The notes under the pieces are model-generated. The model did not search any database. It was not told the DNA's origin and saw nothing but the letters and a program-made list of their open reading frames with translations. 64,000 nucleotides of DNA from Emiliania huxleyi CCMP1516. Lineage: Eukaryota; Haptophyta; Isochrysidales; Noelaerhabdaceae. The DNA is taken from contig NW_005200461.1 of assembly GCF_000372725.1 (NCBI RefSeq), positions 65,860 through 129,859 of the forward strand. Reading direction: 5' to 3'. Within the stretch, counting starts at the first letter, position 1, and each line of letters starts with the position of its first letter. The position numbers and the translations under genes are program-made. Shown here piece by piece: positions 40,001-49,019 of this stretch.

Positions 40001-40804
40001 AGTGGGCCGTCCCGCCACGACCGCCTCCTTGACGTGCTGCCTGAATGCCTCGACGCACTCGGCGTGACCCTTCTCCTTGGCCATCTGCAGCGCCGTGCTG
40101 CCGCGCACACTGCGCGCCGCGGTGTCTGCGCCCGCCCGCAGCAAGCGCCGCACGACGGCGGGGTGGTCGAAGAGGGCGGCGTACATGAGCGCGGTTTCGC
40201 CGATGCTGTTCAGCAGGTTGATCTCCGCGCCGCGCCGTATCAGCAAATCGACCATCCGCTCGTGGCCGTGGCGGGCGGCGTACACCAGCGCGGTAAAGCC
40301 TTTGCTGTTCTGCAGGTTGACCTCCGCGCCGTGCCGTATCAGCAAGTCAACCACCCGCTCGTGGCCGCTGGCGGCGGCGTACATCAGCGCGATGTCGCCG
40401 TCGCTGTCCTGCAGGTTGACGTCAGCCCCACGCTGCAGCAACATCTCGACCACCCGCTCGTGGCCGTAGCGGGCGGCGCCCATCAGCAGCGTGATGCCGC
40501 TAGTCTCGCCTCCCTCGCACGTCGTGTCGACCCGCCCGCCACTGTCGAGCCACGCTAGCACCGCCTCCTCCTCGCCACTCTCCGCTGCTGCGATGACCGC
40601 ATCGACACCGCTCGACGCCCGCTCCGCCGCAGCTGGCGACAGATTACCCGGCCGCACGCGCACGCTCTCGCGGCCGCCCTCGAGCGCCACAGCGTACCGC
40701 CCGCCCTCGAAGCTCTGCGCCACGCCCCGCTGCCCGTTCAGCTCGGGACGGGAAGACAGCCCGCCGAGCACGACGCGCTGGCCGAGCAGCGGCGCGCAAA
40801 CCAT
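37079..40804 (-). CDS. Ankyrin repeat - protein kinase - RING finger protein
   Basis: Uninterrupted frame of about 1,241 residues. Order from the N-terminus: a short module (LLGQRVVLGGLSSRPELNGQ, about 5-50); ankyrin block 1 (about 40,650-40,040); ankyrin block 2 (about 39,870-39,100), each ending NHPAVVRRLLRAGAD or close to it; an Ala/Glu/Arg coiled coil (39,070-38,400); a kinase domain (about 38,340-37,600) with VGEGGFGRVY, an ATP-binding Lys in FAVKT and catalytic HRDVSAGN (HRD at 37880-37888); and a C-terminal RING (CDLCWDAPRS to CPACRQP, about 37,400-37,270). The metal-binding DFG reads DVG (37820-37828). It probably links a binding scaffold to phosphorylation and ubiquitination. Met at 40804 or 40828 is preferred because farther upstream the frame enters a dispersed repeat. 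Confidence 0.88.
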   Translation of the reverse strand: MVCAPLLGQRVVLGGLSSRPELNGQRGVAQSFEGGRYAVALEGGRESVRVRPGNLSPAAAERASSGVDAVIAAAESGEEEAVLAWLDSGGRVDTTCEGGETSGITLLMGAARYGHERVVEMLLQRGADVNLQDSDGDIALMYAAASGHERVVDLLIRHGAEVNLQNSKGFTALVYAARHGHERMVDLLIRRGAEINLLNSIGETALMYAALFDHPAVVRRLLRAGADTAARSVRGSTALQMAKEKGHAECVEAFRQHVKEAVVAGRPTAAAVGGRGAGGASSGGASSAGSRVAKTPSPAVAGRASSGGVAVSDEVIAAAEGGEDAAVLAWLEGGGRADATCERGGVSGITLLMGAAIYGHERVVELLLQHGAGINLQSSEGDTALMYAALEGHERLVELLLQGGAEINLQNSNGDTALMLAAAKGHERVVDLLIRHGAEVSLQDSNGSTALMCAALYGHERVVDLLLQHGAEINLQNSEGDTALMDAAAKGHERVVELLLRHGAAVDLQDSDGYNALMGAAFHNHPAVVRRLLRAGADATARNASGKMALHLAKEEGHAECVRALEEHSSTAGEAGGETAVAESAEQAAAAAREVAAAAEAAEARDAAEAALREVVEACERGDADLEAFRAAIGSEALQAARRLRDELAERKAREARALKRQRQKEEKAAAAAARAAERAAEQAEEARAAEEARVAEEADRLVAEAAAARAAEEAEAASRAREEAEARAREEAASQREEAAREREEARMRAEAAAEAEAEAAAVEAAVAAMAAAEAQEAAAAEAAVAEAAAEAAAAEAAEAAAPASVAALAAAAAPPAAVPLDELIAATEGFAEARKVGEGGFGRVYRADALPSLPRVACGFAVKTALVGVGAQGLAELQSEVRTLSAACHPSLLPLLGVCLAPARACLVYPLCRGGSLEDRLYRAPAALQRLRMLGFETPPPPLSSAARLRVLRDAASALHYLHTLSPMILHRDVSAGNILLDERGNGYLADVGLARAAEATAGGQVSHLSTQRIFGKPGYMDSIIMHDGQASQLTDGFALGITLLVALTGRGALGLLNACDDALEEPDTAESIAAADAGWSAAQAQELARLVVGLALVRKKRRMPLAEALPRLEALVEAAGEVEETAGAEERLCDLCWDAPRSVRFACGHALYCEACAPRVLERDSNCPACRQPALPIAATGRLVAAQTTFVHQPPSRPAPQAQPAGATAAVGGRGGRGGRGGRGGRGGRGGGGLGGSA

Positions 40805-40851
40805 CTTTAGCGGGTTACTGTGCTGCATGAATGCTTGCCCAGGTGTGAACA

Positions 40852-41184
40852 ACACCTCGTGACCACGGCGCCGCAGGCGCCTGTTGATGGGTCCAGGTGA
40901 TAGCCATGGATGGGCAATGCATACGCCTAGTTGGACCTCAGATCGCCCGACCGCGTCCCGGTGCTCTGTGGTCGGATTTGCGACGCCGCCGCACCGCGCC
41001 ACGGCCGGGGGCCCTCCGGAGGCCAAGGATGGCCGTGGCGGACCGGGACGAGCTCTGGGAGGTAGAGTGTCAGTGTATATATTGTAGAGGCCAACCTTGT
41101 GCACAATATATCTCAGTCTAGCTAAGCCAGGGGAGGCGATACCGCGGCCGTACAGCAGCTTGATGGTGCTTCGCCGGCGTGCGT
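40852..41184. repeat. 340-base dispersed repeat, copy 1
   Basis: Matches 46958-47291 along its whole length at high identity (begins near 'acggcgccgcaggcgcctgt', ends near 'ttcgccggcgt'). It lies directly 5' of the kinase gene on that gene's strand. Contains a palindrome GGCGCCGCAGGCGCC. No coding evidence. Confidence 0.9.
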
Positions 41185-42360
41185 CCCGGAGCGGTCCCGC
41201 TCCCGGTTGGGCGGTCCGAAGGAGAAAACTCAGGACAACGCCGACACCGCTCTGATTCGACTTTTTACTTCAAACAAAGACGGCGGCACGTGCCGCGCCG
41301 TGGCGCGTGCCGCGCGTGCATCGGAGAAGGGCAGTTCGTCGTGTTCACGCCGGGATGGTGTCCTGAGTAACCTGGGCAACCATTCAGGGCGACGAGTAGT
41401 CTGGGTTATGTGCGGATCACAGTAGCCCGAGGGAGGGGGGGGGGGCGGGCCTCACCCGGGACTCACCCCGAGACCCCACCCCGGGACGCGCCGGCTGCGG
41501 GTGAGGCCCCCCCCCCGGGCCATTAAGGGCCAGGGGCGGGCCGGACCTCCTCAGAGTGGGGCGCCCGGGGTGCCCCCCCCCCCCCCCCCCTGGCCCCCCC
41601 CACCCCGCCCCCCGGCATCCGACCCGCCCATTCAGCTCTTTCGTACTTTCGTACGGAGCTTGGGTTTGCTTTTTCATTTTTTAGGCGGGATTTGTGGTCA
41701 CAACTTAGGCGCGCGCGCGAAACACACCCGGATCTACTCGCGTAGATACACAGACGACACAACCGAGCCTATGGACAACTGGGACCAGATCATCACGCAG
41801 CGCTGGCGTGCGGCGATTCCAGCAGGCCCAGGCAAAGTGACGCGATCCGTCTCGCCGAGGCGCGCTTTTTGCGTCCGCATCGGTAGATGGTAGAGATGTG
41901 CGTTTGGAGCAGTGCGTTCACTCACTCGCCACACCACAGCCGCGGGCGCATGGCGAGCGGGACAGTCTCATGCCACAGGATCTATAATGTACCGCCCTCA
42001 GCGCACTCACTCCTCCTCCCTATAGGGCCATCACTGGCTGGCACACGTTGAGGGCCGGGCCCCCTGCAGCCCGCACTGCCACTGTAGCGGAGGCCATGGG
42101 CGCAACGGGAGGTGCGTCGACTGGGCGTCAGGCGTGCACGGAGCAGTGAGGAGGGACGTGCTCTAGTTAGTCGACGTAGACGACCCACTTCCAGCACGAG
42201 CGAGCCTCGTCCCAGACGTACCGGCCGCCCAGGCTTTCGATGTACACCGAGTGCTCTCGTCCGCGACCTCGGCGAGATTCGATCAAGTTACCAACAACAT
42301 GTCTGTTACCAGAAGACCAGAATATGTTAACAGAAGTGCCCGCCGCAGCAGCCGTTTCAT
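41185..42360. other. No gene recognised; G and C homopolymers
   Basis: Includes C runs at 41503-41517 and 41574-41590 and G-rich runs near 41435. The sequence 41440-41620 is low complexity and likely error-prone in the assembly. No coding frame supported. Confidence 0.5.
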
Positions 42361-42365
42361 CTCGC

Positions 42366-42520
42366 CAACCAGCTCTAACCCGGCCCTAACCCACCCCTAA
42401 CCCGGCGCAAACCCCTGCTGACGTATGCCCCCCAGCCGCACGGGTTAGTGCCGGGTTAGCGTCGGGTTAGCGTCGGGTTATGATAACCCGTTCTGACCCG
42501 CGCGCTAACCCGCGCTTACC
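42366..42520. repeat. Degenerate CTAACCC / GGGTTAG repeats in opposed orientation
   Basis: Left part (42366-42412) has CTAACCC words every 10-11 bases; right part (42438-42478) has GGGTTAG words every 11-12 bases in the opposite sense, then the hairpin CGGGTTATGATAACCCG at about 42473-42489. Resembles telomere-type heptamers but is not a perfect TTAGGG array. Confidence 0.75.
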
Positions 42521-42622
42521 GAAGGACTCACCTGCGGCCGGCGGGCGGTTGGCGCCTGTGTAGCAGCTGAAGCGCAACTCTGAGTTCTCGGCCGGGTCTA
42601 TACCAGACAGGTCTGGCGCTGC

Positions 42623-43952
42623 ATGGGCGGCCCCAACGAATCCGGGCTGCGCCATGCCTTCCGTCGCGATGGACTGCTGGTCCACGTCATCTCTTCGCAC
42701 TCGCCGTTCTGGGCCCGTGTAATGGCCGCCAAGCGCCTCGTCGACCTGCAGCTCGAGCACGATTGCGGATACAACTGTGCGGCATTCTCACTCTTTCACC
42801 AGAAGCTGCCGTTTTTAGCGTTCCCGAAGGGCGGCGTCGCGCTGCTCTTCAACGCGGAACGTGTATGGAGCGCGGTGCAGTGTATGTCTGTGATCGACTC
42901 AAACTCGGAAGGCCGCGTGTGCAGCAACTGCGGGCCCCTTACGTTGCCTTCGGGGGCTAACCCGAGGTGCATGGGCAAGTGTGAGGTGGGAGATGGCGGC
43001 GCGTTGTGCAGGCAACTGCAGGCGGGCTGCGGTGTCCAGTGGACGATGCCGGTGGAATGGCGCAAGTGTAGTGCGGAGGAGGTCGAGGCCGGCAGCTGCG
43101 AGATGTGCCGCACACCCCAATGGTGTGACGCCGAACATGTCAGATCCGCCGGCGAGTGGTTGCGCGTGTTTGGGAATGGGACGCGCCTACAGGCGCGACA
43201 GTGCAAATGGAGGGCAACCCAGGCGGCCATTTTCATCGATGCCGTGCACAGCTTTACGCAGCGACTGCGGGAGGCGGGCGTCGAGCGAGCGCAATCACTG
43301 CTCAAGCGCAGCAATGTAAAGGTAATCAACAATGAGGTGAATCTCTACCTTGACCACGCCGGCCACGAAGGCGACGAGAACGCGGTGCTGCCTAACGCGC
43401 TCGTCGGTGCGTCACAACTCCTCCCCTCTGGCGCCGCATAATTCCCCCGTGATATCACGCCACCCTCCGAGCCACACTAGGCCTCGTATTGTTGAGACGA
43501 CATGACCGGAGCGACCTCCGCAACGTGCGCGCGCTTGACCGCAAGCTGCGCCAGCTAGGCACGCCCGTGCCCACGTTCACCCTAGCGCGCCAAGCGACAT
43601 TCGGGGCGGATGGAACCCTTGTCTGGGCCGGGCTACTCGCTCAGATCCAGCAGGTTATGGCGTGGCGACCGGGTGGAGAGGCCAACCTCAGCCGCTGCCT
43701 GACGCCCACGCGAATCGACGGTGTCGTCAGCAGCCGGTCGATAGGAGGTCGTCCTTAAGGATGTGCGTAAGGACGAGGTGCGGCGCACGTCGTCTTGATG
43801 GAGCCAGGTAAGGTAAGGTAAGGTAAACTTCTCCACACACACGAGGTGGTGGGGCAAGGGGGGGCGACCCTCGCGTCTCCACGTCTAACGACAGGAGCCC
43901 CACGGCATTAAATGTGCAAGGCCCAGTGCGCGTGGGTGAGCGGTGTGTGTGT

Positions 43953-44036
<84 letters not shown>

Positions 44037-44132
44037 GTGTGTGTGGAGCCATTCTACGTCCGAGGCAAGGAGCTGACAGCTGTGCAGGCGCTCAACCGGT
44101 GCCACCGCATCGGGCAATCTCATGCAAGCTAG
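42623..44132 (+). pseudogene. SNF2-family helicase fragment, interrupted by a mobile element
   Basis: The best evidence is the 3' part: after removing the element at 43807-44043 the frame reads AHVVLMEPFYVRGKELTAV then QALNRCHRIGQ, which is helicase motif VI with the usual strand before it. The segment 43489-43758 contains TPTRIDGVVSSRS, like the motif preceding it in SNF2 C-lobes. The first frame, 42623-43441 (272 residues), is Cys-rich (CSNCG, CEMC and other pairs) and could be the insert between helicase lobes or a separate gene. No intact frame joins the parts and the region after motif VI is lost, so I call it broken. Confidence 0.55.
43807..44043 (+). mobile_element. (GT)n-tailed element inserted in the helicase gene
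   Basis: Starts with (GGTAA)n, continues 'acttctccacacacacgagg' and ends in about 95 bases of GT. Flanked by an 8-base direct repeat TGGAGCCA (43799-43806 and 44044-44051). A second copy of the body and tail is at 62068-62262, and partial relatives of the 5' part at about 14838-14870 (inverted) and 62795-62812. Confidence 0.85.
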
Positions 44133-44350
44133 AGTACGTTACGTCAGTACATATAACGTGAACGTCGGTTTCTCGGGGCTGCAGAGAGCGCGCCTATACT
44201 GGGGTGGAACGCAGCAAGAAGGGTCACGCGCTCGCTCAAAGCCCGAGGCCGGGCCGTGGCCGGATAGGGTTACAAGGGTAGTAAGTTTTTGGGCGCTTCG
44301 CGGTACTCTGTACTGAGATCTTACCACAATAATCTGAACACGCAGCAGCG
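44133..44350. other. Spacer between helicase remnant and FHA gene
   Basis: No motif recognised; 3' flank of the FHA gene on the minus strand. Confidence 0.4.
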
Positions 44351-45882
44351 TCAACCAGCGAGCGAGAGAGGCAGCCTCAGGACGCAGAATGGCGCTCCAG
44401 GCTCCTCCTCGCCCTCCTGGAAAGACGCTTCGAGGCGCAGACACGGGCCGCGCGCGGCGGGCGGCATTGCCACCGCCACCCCGCTCGCCGCAGCGCGCCG
44501 GAAAGTGTTGCTCTCTCCCATGGGTGCCGTCTCGGCCTCGTCGGCCTCGCAGCGCGCAGTGCCCTCGTATGCCTCGAGGAGCAAGCAGTTGGCGCCGCGC
44601 GGCGCACCTCCGCTCTCGACGGAGAGTGGCGCCGGCTGCTCGTCGGGCGGGAGGGGCTCGGCCCACGGGCTGAGCACCACCTCCTCCTCCTCGCCGCCCC
44701 CCGCCGATCGCAGCAGCAGCGACGCGTACACAAGCACCGGCCGCCCATGCAAGTTGACGACCGAGAGCAGAAAGTCGCCGGCGGCCGACGAGCCGCGCCG
44801 CCACGCGGCCACGGCGGCCCCGACGCGCCGGGCGTGCGCCGCACCGGCGTCCGCACGGTACCGCACCGGCGTCCGGCCGTCCGCCAGCGGGTTGCGGGCG
44901 GCGCTCTCAAAGTGGAGCGCGAGCAGGCCGGCGCCGCTCGAGTCATCGATGCGGAGGCTTGCCCCGTCGGAGAGCACGCTGCCCGCCGCGGTGTGTCCGC
45001 AATGGCTGGAGAGCGAGAGTCGCACGGCGTCGGGGGCGGCGCTCGCGCGGCCGGCGCCTCGCAGGAAGGAGCCCTCGCGCTCCTTGGGAAAGAGGCGGGG
45101 GCTCGACGGCTCGGCCGGCCCTTTGTACAGCGAGGCGAGGCGTCCCTGGATTGTCGCGGCGAGCGGGCCAGCGGGCGCCAAGGCCGGCGGCGGTGGCGCG
45201 GTGTGCGGTGCTGCGGCGGCAGAGGGAGGCGGGTGCGGGAGGACGGTCGACTCCACGCCGCCGAACTGGCCCACTCCCTGCGGCGGCGCCGCCGCCGCAC
45301 TCCGCCGCACCGTCACGACGACCTCCGTAGGCCTCGACAGCGGCCCAGCCGTGCTCGGACGAGGCGCGGGCGTGGCTGTGGCGGCCGCGACGACTGCGGC
45401 GGGTCGCCAGCCATGATCTGCCGGGGCGAGGGCGGCGCCCGGCGGGGCCTCCGGGTCCGGAAGCGGCTCGGCGGCGGGCGGCTCGAAGAAGCGCACGGAG
45501 GGCGGCGCCGAGTCGAAGCGCACGCGGCGTGGGGCGGCCTCCCAGACCCTGGCCGGGCCCCGGCCTCGCCCGGCCGCACCGCCGCCCTCTGGCACCACGG
45601 GTACATGCCTGTTCCGCTGCGTATTCGCGTCGACGAGGGCGGCCAACGCCGGGTCGTCCTCCCCAAGTAGCGCGGGCGGAGGCGGCGGCGGGGGCTGCGG
45701 TCGCGATGGCAACGGCGGCGGCGGCGGCGGTGCCTGAGGCGGCGGCTGCGGCGGCTGCGGCGGCTGCGGCGGTCGCGGCGGCGCCGGCACGGCCCGCTCT
45801 ACTTGCGTGCTCTTGTTGAGGCTGCCAGTCCCGCCTCCTGCGTCGTCGCCGCCGCCAGAAGCACCATCGACATCGCTGCAGA

Positions 45883-45915
<33 letters not shown>

Positions 45916-46720
45916 AACTCACGAGTCTCTGCGGTGCGGCGGCTGCCGCTGTCCCGTTCGGCGGTGCCCCGCCCAGCGGCGCGTCGTCGTCATAGCCCAG
46001 CCGCGGCGGCGGCGCAGGCGCCGGCTGCGGCGGCGCAGGCGCCGGCTGCGGCGGTGCTGGCGCCGGCTGCGGCGGCGCAAGTGCCGGCGCACTCGACGCC
46101 GCCTTGGAGGGAGGTTGTGGCTGCGGCGGCGGCCGAAGCGCGGCGGGCTGCGGCAACGACTCGCGCCGCTGGAGCAGGATGTGCTGCGTCTGCGCCGCGC
46201 CGAAGCGAGCCGCGGTGCCGTCCGCCCACACGGTTGGCTCGTGCGGCGGCAGCCGTGTGCCTGCGAGAAACGTGCCGTGGGCAGAGCCGAGGTCGACGAG
46301 GTAGACCGCGCCGGACGCGTGGTGCAGCACAGCCGCATGCCGCCGCGACGCCGACGGGTGCTCGAGCACCACATCGGCGTCCGGAGAGCGGCCAGCGACG
46401 ACGGCTCTCGTCATGCCTATCTGCAGCGTCTCTGGGCGGCCCTGCCGGTCGATGCGCGCCACGCCTCCGCTGGTGACCAGGAGCCGCGCAGCGCATGGCT
46501 GCGCCGGCACAACGCACCACGGAGGCACCGCGAAGCCGAGCGCAGCCGCCGGTAGGGAGGGCGCCGCGTGCGGCGGCTCGGGCGCGGGAGCAGGAGCAGC
46601 CTGCGCTCCTCTCCCGCCAAGCGCCCAGCCGCGCTGCGCCATGGAGTCCGCCTCGATGAACATCGAGAGGCGCTCCGGGCTGCCGGTCCGCCAGCCCTTG
46701 CGGCCGCGCTGGAAAGACAT
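44351..46720 (-). CDS. FHA-domain protein with Pro-rich linker
   Basis: Start Met at 46720 (MSFQRGRKGW) is chosen because it follows a splice-like or leader sequence. The product is about 789 residues. An FHA domain lies at about 103-184 with the phosphothreonine-binding landmarks GRSPDADVVL, SASRRHA and SAHGTF, close to the NIPP1 type. Residues about 190-420 are Pro/Ala/Gln rich with an Asp run. The last 250 residues form a second, beta-rich region of unknown family (RLASLYKGPAEPSSPRLFPK, VVNLHGRPVLVYASLLLRS). The role is probably phospho-dependent scaffolding in the nucleus; the C-terminal part is unassigned. Single exon as read. Confidence 0.78.
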
Positions 46721-46771
46721 GGTTGTGTGGCTAGCGGAAGAAGATGATACGGGCCAAAAGAAAGAATTTAA

Positions 46772-46908
46772 ACAAAACAACTCTCTCTCACAGCACACAG
46801 GCTCGACACAGGTGCGAACTGGCGCGTGCTAGTACTATCACCGGCACACCACCGGAGCCGCCTAAGCGACTCCGTTAAGAACGGCAATGCACCTACCTAC
46901 TTAGCTCC
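46772..46908 (-). mobile_element. SINE-like retroposon, copy c
   Basis: 137 bases flanked by perfect 19-base direct repeats (plus strand GCCAAAAGAAAGAATTTAA, 46753-46771 and 46909-46927). It lies 33 bases upstream of the FHA start codon region and is oriented with the gene. About 85% similar by eye to copies a and b over the A-box-like half. Confidence 0.88.
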
Positions 46909-46957
46909 GCCAAAAGAAAGAATTTAACCCTTTCAGGCACACATTTCGAGCGAGTGA

Positions 46958-47291
46958 AAACCAACTCCTGAGCACGGCGCCGCAGGCGCCTGTTGATAGG
47001 TCCAGGTGATAGCCTTGGATGGGCAATGCATTCGCCTACTTGGGCCTCAGATCGCCCGACCGCGTCCCGGTGCTCTGTGGTCGGATTTGTGACGCCGCCG
47101 CACCGCGCCGCGGCCGGGGGCCCGCCGGAGGACGAGGATGGCCGTGACGGACCGGGACGAGCTCTGGGAGGTTCAGTGTCAGTGAGTATATTGTAGAGGC
47201 CACTCATGTGCACAATATCTTGACTGAGAGCTAAGCCCGGGGAGGCGATGCCGGGGCCGTATAGCAGCTTGATGGTGATTCGCCGGCGTAG
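46958..47291. repeat. 340-base dispersed repeat, copy 2
   Basis: Second copy of 40852-41184. It sits 5' of the FHA gene, stacked upstream of SINE copy c. Confidence 0.9.
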
Positions 47292-47343
47292 AAGCGGCCG
47301 CGGCGGGCTCCGGGTGCCCGCCCCCGCACCGCGCCCTGCCGGG

Positions 47344-47443
47344 NNNNNNNNNNNNNNNNNNNNNNNNNNNNNNNNNNNNNNNNNNNNNNNNNNNNNNNNN
47401 NNNNNNNNNNNNNNNNNNNNNNNNNNNNNNNNNNNNNNNNNNN
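47344..47443. other. Assembly gap (100 N)
   Basis: One hundred unknown bases. Frames that cross it are not interpretable. Confidence 1.
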
Positions 47444-47874
47444 CCCGCCACCGCGCCGCGCCCCCGCCACCGCCGCGTACAGCGCGTCCGCAGCCACGCC
47501 CGCCGTCGCATACGCCCACACCGTGATGGACAGGGCCTGAGGGTTGAAGCCAGCCAGCCCGCCGCGCACCGTCGCCTCCGCCACCGCCGCGTACAGCGCG
47601 TCCGCAGCCACGCCCGCCGTCGCATACGCCCACACCGTGTTGGACACAGGTGTTCTGAGGCTTGAAGCCAGCAGCCCGCCACGCACCGCCGCCTCCGCCA
47701 CCGCCGCGTACAGCGCGTCCGCAGCCACGCCCGCCGTTGCATACGCCCAAACCGTGTTGGACAGGTCCTGAGCGTTGAAGCCAGCCAGCCCGCCACGCAC
47801 CGCCGCCTCCGCCACCGCCGCGTACAGCGCGTCCGCAGCCACGCCCGCAGTCGCATACGCCCACACCGTGTTGG
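47444..47874 (-). pseudogene. Octotricopeptide-like repeat fragment
   Basis: Encodes four repeats of about 37-38 residues with the core NTVWAYATAGVAADALYAAV, the same family as the OPR-RAP protein at 53280-55976 (NTVWAFATAGVPAPTLFAAM). The fragment stops at the assembly gap and, at its other end, abuts a coiled-coil frame in a different reading phase, so it is incomplete. Third-position similarity between its repeats suggests recent amplification. Confidence 0.7.
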
Positions 47875-47875
47875 A

Positions 47876-48270
47876 GTCACGTCGCGCTCAGCCGCTGCAG
47901 CTACAGCGGCAGCCTGCAGAGCAGCCTCGAGCTCTGCGGCCGCCGCCTCAGCCGCAGCCTGCAAGGCTGCCTCGCGCTCAGCCGCTGCTGCGGCAGCGGC
48001 AGCCTGCAGGGCCGCCTCGCGCTCCTCCGCTGCCGCCTCGACCGCCTGCCCCACCGCCACCGTGACGGCCGCCTCGTGCTCTGCTAGGGCCGCCTCGCGC
48101 TCCTCCGCTGCCGCCTTAAGTGCGGCCGCCATCGCTGCCTCCCCGGCCGCGACGGAGTCCGCTAGCTGCCGCCTGAGGGCCTCGAGCTCGATCCGGCCAC
48201 AAGCAGCCCGATCCTGTTCGACACAGAGGCGCAGCGCAGCCCTCCTCCGCCGCCCGACAGACACGGCCAA
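47876..48270 (-). pseudogene. Ala/Glu-rich coiled-coil fragment
   Basis: About 130 residues of (AAAAEREAAL)-like heptads, preceded by a basic start (MAVSVGRRRRAALRL). It runs directly into the OPR-like fragment but out of frame with it. Probably part of a rearranged or intron-containing gene; no function assigned. Confidence 0.4.
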
Positions 48271-48310
48271 GACACGGCCACGACACGTCCGAACACCGCC
48301 CGCCTAGGCC

Positions 48311-49019
48311 GTGCACCTCGCCGCCGGCGGGCGCTGGCTGTCGCTCACCCCCCTGCGCGTCAACTTCAGCGACGATCGTGCTGCCGCCCGAGAGCCGGCG
48401 CGGCGCAGTCAGCCGCTTTGCGCTCAACTGGACGCACGGCGAGGCGGCCAGAGGAAGGGAGGCGGCGGGCGGACGCGGCGGCGGCGGTCTCGCCGCATTT
48501 CTGAGCCACCTCACAGACACACTGGTCGGGCAACCCCCAGGCCAGGCGCCGGATCGCCCTGCGCCCGTGCGCCGTCGCGGGCCGCGGCCGTTCGCGTAGG
48601 CGCGGACTCGCTATAGTAGAGGATGCTTAGTCAGACATAGAGGCAAGAGGGTAGAGGGTAGAGCCGATATGGGGCTGCTACGGCTGCTCGAGAGAGGCGC
48701 GGCCGGGCCGCCGGGCGGCCGCACATCACTCATCAGGGACATCACACGACATCAGTCGTTTCCGTATACGTAACTATTCCGATCACGTGTACTCTACACA
48801 CGTGTTGCGCGCCTTCGGGCCACTTCAATAGCACACAGAACCGCGTGTATACTTTTGGCATATCTCCAGAAACGACTAAAGGCGCCGTAGCAGAAGCAGC
48901 AAATCAATCAAACTCACTTTTGGCCCTATGCCGTACGCGCACCGACAAACGAATGCGCGCCGCGCTCCGGTGCCATGTCAATGCGTCGCCCTCCAACGCG
49001 CTCACATGCAACCCAGAAA
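48311..49019. other. Possible exon, then no gene
   Basis: A plus-strand frame near 48370-48597 (contains SRFALNWTHGEAARG and FLSHLTDTLVGQ) has protein-like composition but no start or splice partner. From 48600 to 49019 nothing is recognised apart from an AT-richer patch at 48760-48920. Confidence 0.3.

Noticed and set aside
40805..41104. N-terminal 100 residues of the kinase frame up to 41104
   Set aside because: Most of this part is translated from the 340-base dispersed repeat that also occurs at 46958-47291; the conserved module starts at 40804.
44289..45416. Plus-strand frame opposite the FHA gene
   Set aside because: Antisense shadow; the FHA landmarks are on the minus strand.
46893..48270. 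Frames crossing the N gap
   Set aside because: They are held open by unknown bases and by repeat family sequence.
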